NCBI GenBank assembly: GCA_002878065.1 | Contig: PNIN01000033.1 | Location: 1 to 35,152, forward strand | Direction of reading: 5' to 3' | DNA: 35,152 nt | Source of the DNA: Calditerrivibrio nitroreducens | GTDB lineage: Bacteria > Chrysiogenota > Deferribacteres > Deferribacterales > Calditerrivibrionaceae | Part shown: in pieces, positions 1 to 8,045 of the stretch | Position numbering within the stretch: position 1 is the stretch's first letter | How the letters are laid out: every line of letters begins with the position of its first letter | Position numbers and translations under genes: made by a program | The notes under the pieces: model-generated | What the model was told of the DNA's origin: nothing | The model's input: the letters and a program-made list of their open reading frames with translations, nothing else | Database searches by the model: none

Positions 1-1
1 C

Positions 2-1345
2 AAAGATCTCCCTATAAACCTATACCAGATACAGACAAAATTTAGAGATGAAGTAAGACCAAGATTTGGATTGATGAGGGGTAGGGAATTTATAATGAAA
101 GATGCTTATTCCTTTGATGTGGACGACGAAGGGGCAGAGAAAAGCTATGGTTTAATGAGGGATGCGTATTGTAAGATTTTTGAGGCTTGTGGATTGAAAT
201 ATAAGGTTGTGGAAGCGGATTCTGGCGCCATAGGTGGTAATTTTTCCCATGAATTTATGGTTACTGCTGAGACGGGTGAAGATTTTGTTATCAGTTGTGA
301 TAGCTGTGATTATGCTGCTAACGTTGAAAAAGCACCTGTTATAGACAATTTTGAAGAGGATGATGAAGTAGAAAAGCCTATCGAAAAGATTGTGACAAAA
401 AATCAAAAAACGGTTGAAGAGGTAGCAAAATTTTTAAATGTCGAAACTAAAAAAGTTGTTAAAACGATGATTTTAAAAGCTGGGGATGAGATCGTTGCGG
501 TGATGATCAGAGGGGATCATGAGCTTAATCTTGCAAAAATTAAGAATTTTCTTAATGCACCGTTTGTGGAATTTGCAACTCCGGAAGAGATTGTTAAAGC
601 CACCAATGGTCCTCTTGGTTTTTCAGGTCCCATAGGTATAAATCTGAAAATATATGCAGATAATGCAGTAAAAAAATTAAAAAATTTTGTCGTTGGTGGT
701 AATGAAAAAGATATACATCTTGTAAACGTCAACCATACAAGAGATTTTAAGGTGACTGCCTTTTCAGATTTTATAAATGCCAAACCGGGTGATAAATGTC
801 CAAAATGTGGTGGAACGTATGTTATTACCAAAGGGATTGAAGTGGGACATATTTTTAAGCTTGGTACAAAATATTCCAAAAGTATGAATGCCACGTACCT
901 TGATAAAGATGGGAAACAGCAATATATCGTTATGGGATGTTACGGTATTGGTGTGGGTAGAACTGTAGCCGCAGCAATCGAACAGAATCATGATGAAAAA
1001 GGGATTATATGGCCTATACAGATAGCTCCGTTTGAAGTGGTGATAATACCTATAAATACAGATGATGAAGATGTTGTGAATCTATCGGAGACTCTTTATA
1101 AAAAATTGTTGAAAAAAAGTGTTGAATTGATAATAGACGATAGAAATGAAAGGGCAGGGGTTAAATTTAACGATGCTGATTTAGTGGGGTATCCCATAAG
1201 AGTCAACATAGGTAAGAAAACCCTTGAAAAGGGTGAAGTGGAGATTGTCATCAGAAAAACAGGGGATAAGATAAACTGTAAAAAGGATGATGCATTGTCA
1301 GAGATCTTGAGAATCAGGGAAGAGCTATATAACAATAAGATATGA
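2..1345 (+). CDS. proS: Prolyl-tRNA synthetase (C-terminal 447 residues, 5' truncated by window edge)
   Basis: Charges tRNA-Pro with proline in the cytoplasm. The reading frame is open from base 2, before any ATG, so the gene enters from outside the window. About 120 N-terminal residues are missing compared with the usual ~570-residue bacterial enzyme. Seen in order: class II motif 2 region (FRDEVRPRFGLMRGREFIMK), an inserted YbaK-like editing domain (bases ~390-740) that hydrolyses Ala-tRNA-Pro, a CPKCGG segment followed by GIEVGHIFKLGTKYS, motif 3 (GCYGIGVGRT), and the C-terminal anticodon-binding domain. The ATG at 71 is an internal Met. The gene ends 6 bp before a strong bidirectional terminator shared with the convergent methyltransferase gene. 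Identification is secure. Confidence 0.97.
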   Translation, partial: KDLPINLYQIQTKFRDEVRPRFGLMRGREFIMKDAYSFDVDDEGAEKSYGLMRDAYCKIFEACGLKYKVVEADSGAIGGNFSHEFMVTAETGEDFVISCDSCDYAANVEKAPVIDNFEEDDEVEKPIEKIVTKNQKTVEEVAKFLNVETKKVVKTMILKAGDEIVAVMIRGDHELNLAKIKNFLNAPFVEFATPEEIVKATNGPLGFSGPIGINLKIYADNAVKKLKNFVVGGNEKDIHLVNVNHTRDFKVTAFSDFINAKPGDKCPKCGGTYVITKGIEVGHIFKLGTKYSKSMNATYLDKDGKQQYIVMGCYGIGVGRTVAAAIEQNHDEKGIIWPIQIAPFEVVIIPINTDDEDVVNLSETLYKKLLKKSVELIIDDRNERAGVKFNDADLVGYPIRVNIGKKTLEKGEVEIVIRKTGDKINCKKDDALSEILRIREELYNNKI

Positions 1346-1351
1346 GCATGT

Positions 1352-1378
1352 AAAAAAGGTGGGATCCCCACCTTTTTT
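1352..1378. terminator. Bidirectional rho-independent terminator between proS and the methyltransferase gene
   Basis: A-run, stem GGTGGG (1358-1363), loop ATC, stem CCCACC (1367-1372), then six T. The symmetric A and T runs let it stop transcripts from both strands: proS ends at 1345 and the minus-strand methyltransferase at 1412. Confidence 0.93.
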
Positions 1379-1411
1379 ACTTAATAATTTATGTCTAAAA
1401 AATCTTTCTAA

Positions 1412-2266
1412 TTAATTGGATATCCACCGAAAGCAGATACCCATATTAAGCTTTTTATTATACTCTGAAACTAAGTCAAGATCAAAGATTTCATAATTTT
1501 TATTAAAAAATTTGAGTTTTTTCATAAATGCTAATAATTCTTTTTTCCCCAACCACTGGGAATGGGTGGAAAAAATAAAAAAGTAAGGTTCATCTGTAAG
1601 TTGATTTGTTAATTCTATTAATTTTTCCAGGTCTTTTTTGAGGGACCATTCTCCATTAGGTCCCCGTCCAAATTCTGGAGGATCAAAAATAAATCCGCTG
1701 TACTTTTTACCCCTTTTGACTTCTTTGTTCATAAAAGTTATCATATCATCATTTATAAATCGTACACCGGAACTATTGAAGTTCATCTTATAATTCTCTT
1801 TTGCCCAATTAATTGCTGAAGAAGAACCATCCACGTGAGTTATTCTATTTAATCCGTTAACGGAAAATATTGTGGAAATACCTGTATATGCAAAGCCATT
1901 TAATATATTGAGTTCTTTTGTGCAATGATCCGACAGATCCCTTAAAAAGATCCAATTCTGGTACTGTTCCGGAAATATGCCCACCTGTCCTGATACCGAA
2001 AGTTTTAGTCTAACGACAGCATCGAGAACGGATATCGTCCATTCTTTGTATAGATTTTCGGGTATATCCCAACCAACCTCAGGTATAAAAGTGGCTGTTT
2101 TAGTGTGCCAGATTTCAGGATTAGATGGTTCTGTGGTTGAGGCGGGGGATGGTCTATCCAGAATATAGGATCCAAATTGTTCCAATTTTCTACCATTACC
2201 AAAATCTAAAAGCTTATAGTCAAAATTAAGGGGGCTTACGCCCCCAATAGTATTATTAGTCGACAT
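1412..2266 (-). CDS. Class I SAM-dependent rRNA-type methyltransferase (COG1092/RlmI-RlmK-like)
   Basis: Predicted cytoplasmic S-adenosylmethionine methyltransferase of 284 residues. It resembles the catalytic domain of 23S rRNA methyltransferases of the RlmI/RlmK group but has no N-terminal PUA domain. Visible motifs: a SAM-binding segment around [10 protein letters not shown], an acidic motif II around [15 protein letters not shown], and the catalytic [11 protein letters not shown] (DPPxF type). Similarity to the family seems to begin near residue 18 ([13 protein letters not shown]). The ATG at 2266 lies inside the acnB end (11 bp overlap), implying translational coupling. A terminator-like hairpin sits at codons 8-13, and no good in-frame start lies between it and the conserved region; the next is a TTG at codon 28. 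The exact substrate base is not deducible. Confidence 0.85.
   Translation of the reverse strand: MSTNNTIGGVSPLNFDYKLLDFGNGRKLEQFGSYILDRPSPASTTEPSNPEIWHTKTATFIPEVGWDIPENLYKEWTISVLDAVVRLKLSVSGQVGIFPEQYQNWIFLRDLSDHCTKELNILNGFAYTGISTIFSVNGLNRITHVDGSSSAINWAKENYKMNFNSSGVRFINDDMITFMNKEVKRGKKYSGFIFDPPEFGRGPNGEWSLKKDLEKLIELTNQLTDEPYFFIFSTHSQWLGKKELLAFMKKLKFFNKNYEIFDLDLVSEYNKKLNMGICFRWISN
2222..2245 (-). terminator. Terminator-like hairpin downstream of acnB, inside the start of the methyltransferase gene
   Basis: Read on the minus strand: GGGGGC, loop GTAA, GCCCCC, then TTAATTTT. It begins 10 nt after the acnB stop codon, the usual place for an intrinsic terminator, yet it lies within codons 8-13 of the next gene. 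It could stop most acnB transcripts or act as an attenuator for the methyltransferase. Confidence 0.65.
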
Positions 2267-4808
2267 AAGTTAACTTAAAATTACCCATCTTATGAAATTC
2301 AAGATACTTGTAAATTTCTGCTTTCTTAGGTTCCACCCTTTCGTTCATATATTTAAAATAGTCTTCCGGTGTTGGGAGCTTTCCTAAAAGTGCAGCTATA
2401 GCAGCAAGCTCTGCAGATCCTAAGTAAACCCTTGCACCATCACCCATTCTGTCATCAAAATTTCTTGTGGATGTGGATATTACAGTCGATTTTGATCTAA
2501 CCCTTGCTTGATTACCCATACACAGCGAGCAGCCAGGAATCTCTGTTCTTGCTCCTACATTTGAATAAATTGAATAGTATCCTTCTCTCATGAGTTGGGC
2601 TGCATCCATCTTTGTTGGTGGAGTTAGCCAGATCCTTGTGGGAGCCTCTTTCTCTTTTTCCCAAATTTTACCAGCAGCTCTGAAGTGCCCTATATTTGTC
2701 ATACATGATCCGATGAATACTTCATCTATTTTGTCCCCTGCAACTTCAGATAGAAGTTTTACGTCATCAGGGTCGTTTGGACATGCAAGAATAGGCTCTT
2801 TTATCTCAGAAAGATCAATTTCTATCACTGCAGCGTATTCTGCATTTTCATCCCTTGTGAGAAGCTCAGGTTTTTCCAGCCATTTTTCACAGGCGGCAAT
2901 CCTTCTCTTGAGTGTTTCGGCATCCTGATATCCTTCTGCAATCATCTCTTTCATAAGGGCGATGTTACTCTTTAGAAATTCTGCTACTGAGTTTTCAGAG
3001 AGCTTTATTGTGGCTGCTGCAGCAGATCTTTCGGCTGAGGCATCTGTAAGTTCAAATGCCTGTTCAACAGTAAGATCTGGTAAACCTTCCATTTCAAGTA
3101 TTCTACCATTGAAAATATTTTTCTTACCTTTTTTTGCAACAGTAAGAAGACCCTGTTTAATAGCAACATAAGGTATTGCATTTACAACATCTCTTAGAGT
3201 AATGCCAGGATTTAATTTCCCTTTAAATTTCACCAATACAGACTCTGGCATGTCAAGTGGCATAAAACCGAGGGCTCCTGCAAAGGCAACGAGACCAGAA
3301 CCTGCCGGGAAGGATATCCCTACTGGGAACCTTGTGTGGGAGTCACCACCTGTACCCACTGTATCTGGCAAAAGTAGTCTATTCAACCATGAGTGAATTA
3401 CACCATCACCTGGCTTAAGAGACACACCACCCCTTGCTATTACAAATGATGGGAGAGTTTTATGCATTTTTACATCTGCAGGCTTAGGATAAGCAGCAGT
3501 ATGACAGAAAGATTGCATAAAGAGATCTGCCTGAAATCTAAGGCATGCAAGCTCTTTGAGTTCGTCTGCTGTCATAGGTCCAGTGGTATCCTGGGAGCCT
3601 ACGGTGGTCATCTTTGGCTCACATGCAGTTCCTGGAAGAACCCCTGGCAAACCACAGGCTTTACCAACAATCTTTTGGGCAAGAGTATATCCCTGACCTG
3701 CTTTTGGAACAGGGTTTTGGGCTTTTACGAAGAGATCTGATTCACCAAGTCCCAAAAATGATCTTGCTTTGTTTGTAAGAGCTCTACCAATGATGAGATT
3801 AAGTCTTCCTCCAGCTCTGAATTCATCCCTGATAGTTGCTGGTTTCAACTCAAATTTTGTGAGAACTTCACCATTTTCCTTTCTGATTTCCATCTTTACA
3901 GTATCTATTATAATTACATCGCCGGTTTTCATTCCTGTTACGTCGCACATGATCGGAAGACCGCCAGAATCTTGTGTGGTATTGAAAAAGATTGGGGCTA
4001 TAAGTCCACCTATTACTATACCACCTCTTCTTTTATTTGGAACAAATGGGATATCTTCACCTATGTGCCACATTAGAGAGTTGCAGGCTGATTTTCTTGA
4101 AGAACCTGTACCTACAACATCACCAACGAATGCCACCTGATAACCTTCTGATCTAAATTTTGCTATTTCCTGAATACCGCCTGGGAACCTTGTTTCCCCC
4201 ATTGCAAGGGCGTGAAGTGGTATATCTGGTCTACTGAAGGCATGTTTTGCTGGGGAGAAATCGTCGGTATTAATTTCCCCATCTACTTTATACACTTTTA
4301 ACTTAATCTCTTTTGGTAAATCTGGTCTTGATGTAAACCATTCGCCGTTTGCCCAGGATTCGATAACTTCTTTTGCGTATTGATTTGTTTTTGACAATTC
4401 GGCCACTTCGTCAAAAGCGCCATAAACAAGGATAACGTTTTTAAGTGCGTTTCCAGCTGATTTAGCCAGAGATGGATCTTTTAATGCTTCCACCAACGGA
4501 GCTACGTTGTAACCACCTATCATCGTGCCAAGCATGAAAATAGCATCTTCTTTTGAAACAACTGGAGATTTTACCTCACCTCTTACTACTTTTGCAAGCC
4601 AATTTGCTTTAACTTCTGCAGCTGGATCAACACCGGGGGAAACTCTATCTCTAAGGAGTGAAAGTAAAAAATCTTCCTTACCTTTTTCAGGATTTTCTAA
4701 TGCCTTACATACCTCTGCGGTCATCTCTGGTGAAAGAGGTAAGGGTGGTATACCCATAGCTTTTCTTTCTTCCGCATGTTTTAGATACTGTTCAAATATT
4801 TCACTCAT
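2256..4808 (-). CDS. acnB: Aconitate hydratase B (bifunctional aconitase / 2-methylisocitrate dehydratase)
   Basis: Interconverts citrate and isocitrate via cis-aconitate in the TCA cycle; family members also hydrate 2-methyl-cis-aconitate. Its 850 residues fit the AcnB type (E. coli about 865). The start is the typical [24 protein letters not shown]-like domain, followed by the swivel domain (near [16 protein letters not shown]) and then the catalytic domains, an order characteristic of AcnB rather than AcnA. The three [4Fe-4S] ligands are visible as Cys702 (IGSCMTNIG), Cys760 and Cys763 (PGCSLCMGN). A GAGGT ribosome site precedes the ATG. It is divergent from fumarase, another cluster-bearing TCA enzyme, across a control region with a near-consensus promoter. 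Confidence 0.97.
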   Translation of the reverse strand: MSEIFEQYLKHAEERKAMGIPPLPLSPEMTAEVCKALENPEKGKEDFLLSLLRDRVSPGVDPAAEVKANWLAKVVRGEVKSPVVSKEDAIFMLGTMIGGYNVAPLVEALKDPSLAKSAGNALKNVILVYGAFDEVAELSKTNQYAKEVIESWANGEWFTSRPDLPKEIKLKVYKVDGEINTDDFSPAKHAFSRPDIPLHALAMGETRFPGGIQEIAKFRSEGYQVAFVGDVVGTGSSRKSACNSLMWHIGEDIPFVPNKRRGGIVIGGLIAPIFFNTTQDSGGLPIMCDVTGMKTGDVIIIDTVKMEIRKENGEVLTKFELKPATIRDEFRAGGRLNLIIGRALTNKARSFLGLGESDLFVKAQNPVPKAGQGYTLAQKIVGKACGLPGVLPGTACEPKMTTVGSQDTTGPMTADELKELACLRFQADLFMQSFCHTAAYPKPADVKMHKTLPSFVIARGGVSLKPGDGVIHSWLNRLLLPDTVGTGGDSHTRFPVGISFPAGSGLVAFAGALGFMPLDMPESVLVKFKGKLNPGITLRDVVNAIPYVAIKQGLLTVAKKGKKNIFNGRILEMEGLPDLTVEQAFELTDASAERSAAAATIKLSENSVAEFLKSNIALMKEMIAEGYQDAETLKRRIAACEKWLEKPELLTRDENAEYAAVIEIDLSEIKEPILACPNDPDDVKLLSEVAGDKIDEVFIGSCMTNIGHFRAAGKIWEKEKEAPTRIWLTPPTKMDAAQLMREGYYSIYSNVGARTEIPGCSLCMGNQARVRSKSTVISTSTRNFDDRMGDGARVYLGSAELAAIAALLGKLPTPEDYFKYMNERVEPKKAEIYKYLEFHKMGNFKLTYVD

Positions 4809-4825
4809 ATTAATACCTCACTATT

Positions 4826-4852
4826 TTGTATTCTGTATACAATTTTATACAA
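4826..4852. promoter_or_regulatory. Candidate operator: three TTGTAT half-sites over the acnB promoter
   Basis: An inverted repeat, TTGTAT-5 bp-ATACAA, occupies 4826-4842 (TTGTATTCTGTATACAA). A further ATACAA half-site lies at 4847-4852. The array covers the acnB -10 box and the predicted start of transcription near 4837, the position expected for a repressor. The regulator is unknown; similar spacing is common for dimeric winged-helix regulators. Confidence 0.6.
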
Positions 4853-4872
4853 CTTAAATTCGAATTTGTCAA
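4844..4872 (-). promoter_or_regulatory. Sigma-70 type promoter of acnB
   Basis: On the minus strand, -35 TTGACA (4872-4867), 17 bp spacer, -10 TATAAA (4849-4844). The spacer carries a perfect palindrome, AAATTCGAATTT (4856-4867), that touches the -35 box. Transcription should start near 4837, giving a leader of about 29 nt before the ATG at 4808. Confidence 0.8.
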
Positions 4873-4951
4873 AAGAATTTTTAAAAATTAAAACACGCTT
4901 TGATAATAAATGATATTTTGGTTATTGAAATTTTTATTTTATTATGCAATA

Positions 4952-5028
4952 GGATTAATTGATATAATCCATTATAAAATTGGAATTTTTTGTTATTTTT
5001 TCTCTCGACAAAATTTTAATTTTATAAT
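4952..5028 (+). promoter_or_regulatory. Probable fumarase promoter region with an upstream inverted repeat
   Basis: A perfect -10 hexamer TATAAT sits at 5023-5028, but no good -35 lies 16-18 bp upstream (TTCTCT at best). An inverted repeat, GGATTA-7 bp-TAATCC, lies at 4952-4970, about 55 bp upstream of the -10. A poor -35 with an upstream palindrome would fit activator-dependent transcription. This is inference from layout only. Confidence 0.4.
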
Positions 5029-5079
5029 AAAATAACAACGTGTCAAAAATTCGATGAAAAATTTTATAAGGAGTGAGTT

Positions 5080-6699
5080 ATGGCCACACCAGAATTTTAC
5101 TATCAAGATCCTTTCCCTCTTGGACCAGATACAACAGAGTATCGTCTACTGTCCAAAGATGGGGTAACCGTTGGCGAATTTGAAGGGAAGCCTATTTTGA
5201 AAATCGATCCTGAGGTTCTCACATACCTTACCAATCAAGCTTTTAGAGATGTGTCTTTCCTTTTAAGAAAAGAGCACAACGAAATGGTGGCAAAGATTCT
5301 TTCTGACCCTGAAGCATCACAGAACGATAAGGGTGTTGCCCTTGCATTTTTGAGAAATGCAGAAGTGTCAGCTAAATTTGAATTACCACTTTGTCAGGAC
5401 ACCGGTACTGCCACAGTGGTTGCAAAAAAAGGGCAGCAGGTATGGACTGGTGCAAATGACGCAGAATATATCAGTAAAGGGGTTTATAAGACATACACTG
5501 AAGAAAATCTGAGATATTCCCAAACAGTTGCACTTGATATGTATACCGAGAAAAATACCGGTACAAACCTCCCTGCTCAGATAGATATTTATGCCACTGA
5601 GGGTATGGAATACAAATTTTTATTTGTGGCTAAAGGTGGTGGAAGTGCTAATAAAACTTATCTATATCAGGAGACAAAAGCTCTGCTTACTCCGGAGAAG
5701 CTTGAAAAATTCTTAATAGAAAAGATGAAAACGATTGGTACAGCAGCTTGTCCCCCATACCACCTTGCCTTTGTAATTGGAGGTACAAGTGCTGAAGCAT
5801 GTTTGAAGACGGTAAAACTTGCCTCAACGAAATATCTTGATGCTCTTCCCACAAAAGGGAATGAACATGGGCAGGCATTTAGAGATATAGAGCTGGAAGA
5901 AAAGCTTTTAAAAGCAGCTCAGCAGTTAGGAATTGGGGCTCAGTTTGGTGGCAAATATTTCTGTCATGATATTAGAGTGATAAGGCTCCCACGACATGGT
6001 GCATCCTGTCCTGTGGGAATGGGGGTTTCCTGCTCAGCTGATAGAAATATAAAGGCTAAAATAAATAAGGATGGGATATGGCTTGAGGAGTTGGATAGGA
6101 ATCCTGGTAGGTTGATTCCAGAACAATACAGAGGTAAGCATAGTCATGGTGTCAAAATAGATCTTAATAGACCAATGAAAGAGGTTTTGGCTGAGCTTTC
6201 GAAATATGAAGTGGCCACACCTCTATTGCTTACTGGTACACTTGTTGTTGCAAGAGATATTGCCCATGCCAAATTTAAGGAGCTTATAGATTCTGGTAAA
6301 GGAGTGCCTCAATATCTTAAGGATCATCCGGTGTATTATGCTGGACCAGCTAAAACTCCTACCGGTAAGCCATCTGGTTCTTTTGGACCTACCACGGCAG
6401 GCAGAATGGATTCATATGTGGACCTTTTACAGTCACACGGTGCCTCTATGATTATGATTGCAAAGGGTAATAGAAGTCAGCAGGTAACAGATGCATGTAA
6501 GAAATACGGTGGATTTTATCTTGGATCTATTGGTGGCCCAGCAGCAATACTTGCTGAGGAGAATATCAAAAAGGTTGAGTGTATCGATTTTCCAGAATTG
6601 GGTATGGAAGCTGTGTGGAAGATAGAAGTTGTGGACTTTCCTGCTTTTATCCTTGTGGATGATAAGGGGAATGATTTTTTCAAAAAATTAGGGCTTTAA
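5080..6699 (+). CDS. fumA: Class I iron-sulfur fumarate hydratase (FumA/FumB type)
   Basis: Converts fumarate to malate in the TCA cycle or, run backwards, in reductive pathways. The 539 residues match the single-chain class I enzyme, with the alpha and beta domains of two-subunit forms fused. The [4Fe-4S] ligands fall at Cys105 (LPLCQDTGT), Cys224 (AACPPYH) and Cys318 (GVSCSADR), the same numbering as E. coli FumA. The C-terminal half carries the beta-domain features ([36 protein letters not shown]). A strong AAGGAGTGAG ribosome site precedes the ATG. It is divergent from acnB, so two oxygen-labile dehydratases share one regulatory region. Class I type points to an anaerobic or microaerobic host. 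Confidence 0.96.
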   Translation: MATPEFYYQDPFPLGPDTTEYRLLSKDGVTVGEFEGKPILKIDPEVLTYLTNQAFRDVSFLLRKEHNEMVAKILSDPEASQNDKGVALAFLRNAEVSAKFELPLCQDTGTATVVAKKGQQVWTGANDAEYISKGVYKTYTEENLRYSQTVALDMYTEKNTGTNLPAQIDIYATEGMEYKFLFVAKGGGSANKTYLYQETKALLTPEKLEKFLIEKMKTIGTAACPPYHLAFVIGGTSAEACLKTVKLASTKYLDALPTKGNEHGQAFRDIELEEKLLKAAQQLGIGAQFGGKYFCHDIRVIRLPRHGASCPVGMGVSCSADRNIKAKINKDGIWLEELDRNPGRLIPEQYRGKHSHGVKIDLNRPMKEVLAELSKYEVATPLLLTGTLVVARDIAHAKFKELIDSGKGVPQYLKDHPVYYAGPAKTPTGKPSGSFGPTTAGRMDSYVDLLQSHGASMIMIAKGNRSQQVTDACKKYGGFYLGSIGGPAAILAEENIKKVECIDFPELGMEAVWKIEVVDFPAFILVDDKGNDFFKKLGL

Positions 6700-6729
6700 A
6701 ATAAAGGGGGCTTGTCCCCCTTATTTTTT
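6700..6729 (+). terminator. Intrinsic terminator between the fumarase gene and pyrF
   Basis: AAGGGGG (6704-6710), loop CTTGT, CCCCCTT (6716-6722), then A and six T. The T-run ends only 9 bp before the pyrF ATG, and the pyrF ribosome site (GGAG, 6730-6733) follows immediately. There is no room for a pyrF promoter behind it. Confidence 0.85.
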
Positions 6730-6738
6730 GGAGATGAA

Positions 6739-7446
6739 ATGAGTAAAATTATAGTTGCTCTGGATTTCAATGAATTTAAAGACGCTAAAGCAATTATAGA
6801 TGATACTTTAGATTTATTGGAATATTATAAAGTTGGACTTGAAAGCTATATCTCTTGTGGAGAAAAATTGATTAATTATTTAAAAGAAAAAGAGAAAAAA
6901 ATTTTTTTAGATTTAAAATTTCATGATATCCCAAATACTGTTTCTGCTGCTACCATAGCCTCTTTAAAATATGGGGTAGATATGCTCAATATGCATGCCC
7001 AGGGCGGGGTGGAGATGATGAAAACTACTGTAGATTCTGTATCTGAATATTGCTATAAGAATGGATTGAATAAGCCTATCTTAATCGCAGTGACACTCTT
7101 GACGTCCCTAGATAAAAATTACATGATGGATTATGGGATAGGGTTTAATTCGACTGAAGAATACGTATTACATCTTGCAAAAAAAGCAAAATTAGCTGGA
7201 CTTGATGGTGTTGTTTCTTCACCTAAAGAGACTACAAAAATAAAAAATGAAATCGGCCCAGATTTTATAACAGTCACTCCAGGTATAAGGCCAGCATACG
7301 AACAAATTGGTGACCAGAAAAGGGTTATGACCCCCAAAGAAGCAAAAATGGTTGGGACAGATTTCATGGTTATTGGTAGGCCCATAACAAAAGTCAAAGA
7401 TCCGAAAGGTGCAGTAATAAAAATTTTGGAGGAATTAAATGACTGA
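6739..7446 (+). CDS. pyrF: Orotidine 5'-phosphate decarboxylase
   Basis: Last step of de novo UMP synthesis: OMP to UMP plus CO2. The TIM-barrel protein has 235 residues. The catalytic Asp-x-Lys-xx-Asp triad is visible as Asp58, Lys60 and Asp63 in LDLKFHDIPNT. The phosphate-binding end is TPGIRP followed by GTDFMVIGRPIT. I chose the ATG at 6739 because GGAG lies 5 nt upstream and the protein then begins MSKIIVALDF, as family members do. An in-frame TTG at 6712 lies inside the terminator stem-loop and is unlikely. The stop overlaps the pyrE start by 8 bp, so the two are translationally coupled. Transcription probably enters from the fumarase gene through the terminator. Confidence 0.96.
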   Translation: MSKIIVALDFNEFKDAKAIIDDTLDLLEYYKVGLESYISCGEKLINYLKEKEKKIFLDLKFHDIPNTVSAATIASLKYGVDMLNMHAQGGVEMMKTTVDSVSEYCYKNGLNKPILIAVTLLTSLDKNYMMDYGIGFNSTEEYVLHLAKKAKLAGLDGVVSSPKETTKIKNEIGPDFITVTPGIRPAYEQIGDQKRVMTPKEAKMVGTDFMVIGRPITKVKDPKGAVIKILEELND

Positions 7447-8014
7447 AGAGCAGATTTTAGATGTTTATAAAAGACATGGTGCATACCTACAGGGGCACTT
7501 TTTGCTATCTTCTGGATTACATAGCGATACATATCTTCAGACAGCACTTGTTATGCAGTATCCTGTGATTGCTGAATCTATTATTGGTGAGCTTGTAAAA
7601 AAAGTGTATGATATCAATTTTGATACGGTGGTAAGCCCAGCGATAGGAGGTATAAGGTTTGGGTATGAATTTGCAAGATTATTAAGGAAAAGAGCCATTT
7701 TTACAGAAAGGGAAAATAATGAGATGACCTTAAGAAGGGGCTTTTCCATAAAGCCAGGTGAAAAAGTCATGATTGCTGAAGATGTGGTTACCACCGGAAA
7801 ATCAACAATGGAATGTGTCAACGTTGCTTTGGATCATGGAGCAGAAGTTGTTGGTATTGTTTGTATGATAGATAGAAGTGGAGGGGAAGTAAATTTTCCA
7901 TATCCTTTTTTCCCTCTCGTTAGAATTAAAGTGGGTACTTATGACCCTTCAGATTGTCCATTATGCAAGCAGGGTTTGCCCCTTGTGAAGCCGGGCAGCA
8001 GAAAGATAGTCTAA
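7439..8014 (+). CDS. pyrE: Orotate phosphoribosyltransferase
   Basis: Adds ribose-5-phosphate from PRPP to orotate, giving OMP, the substrate of the neighbouring PyrF. It has 191 residues. The PRPP-binding loop VMIAEDVVTTGKST lies at residues 110-123. The C-terminus carries CPLCKQGLPLVKPGSR (Cys173, Cys176), typical of the PyrE subgroup found in many thermophiles and anaerobes rather than the E. coli subgroup. The ribosome site GGAGG lies inside the end of pyrF. With pyrF it forms a two-gene unit, separate from the carB-pyrK-pyrD cluster 20 kb away. Confidence 0.96.
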   Translation: MTEEQILDVYKRHGAYLQGHFLLSSGLHSDTYLQTALVMQYPVIAESIIGELVKKVYDINFDTVVSPAIGGIRFGYEFARLLRKRAIFTERENNEMTLRRGFSIKPGEKVMIAEDVVTTGKSTMECVNVALDHGAEVVGIVCMIDRSGGEVNFPYPFFPLVRIKVGTYDPSDCPLCKQGLPLVKPGSRKIV

Positions 8015-8019
8015 CAGAT

Positions 8020-8045
8020 AAAAAGGGTGGTATGTCAAACCACCC
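8020..8045 (-). terminator. Terminator of the GH57/nucleotidyltransferase/phosphorylase operon
   Basis: Stem GGGTGGT (8025-8031) and ACCACCC (8039-8045) with a 7 nt loop. On the minus strand it is followed by TTTTTAT and it includes the stop of the GH57 gene. On the plus strand there is no T-run, so it is a weak stop for pyrE transcripts. Confidence 0.75.

Noticed and set aside
3462-4140. Plus-strand open frames inside acnB
   Set aside because: Antisense shadows of a well-conserved gene, without start signals.
5005-5028. TCGACA and TATAAT as a fumarase promoter
   Set aside because: The spacer is only 12 bp, too short for sigma-70; only the -10 is kept as a candidate.
6674-6688. ATTTTTT-C-AAAAAAT at the end of the fumarase gene as a hairpin
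   Set aside because: The 1 nt loop is impossible and the stem is AT-only; probably a coding coincidence.
6712-6738. TTG at 6712 as the pyrF start
   Set aside because: It lies in the terminator loop and adds residues not seen in the family; the ATG at 6739 has a good ribosome site.
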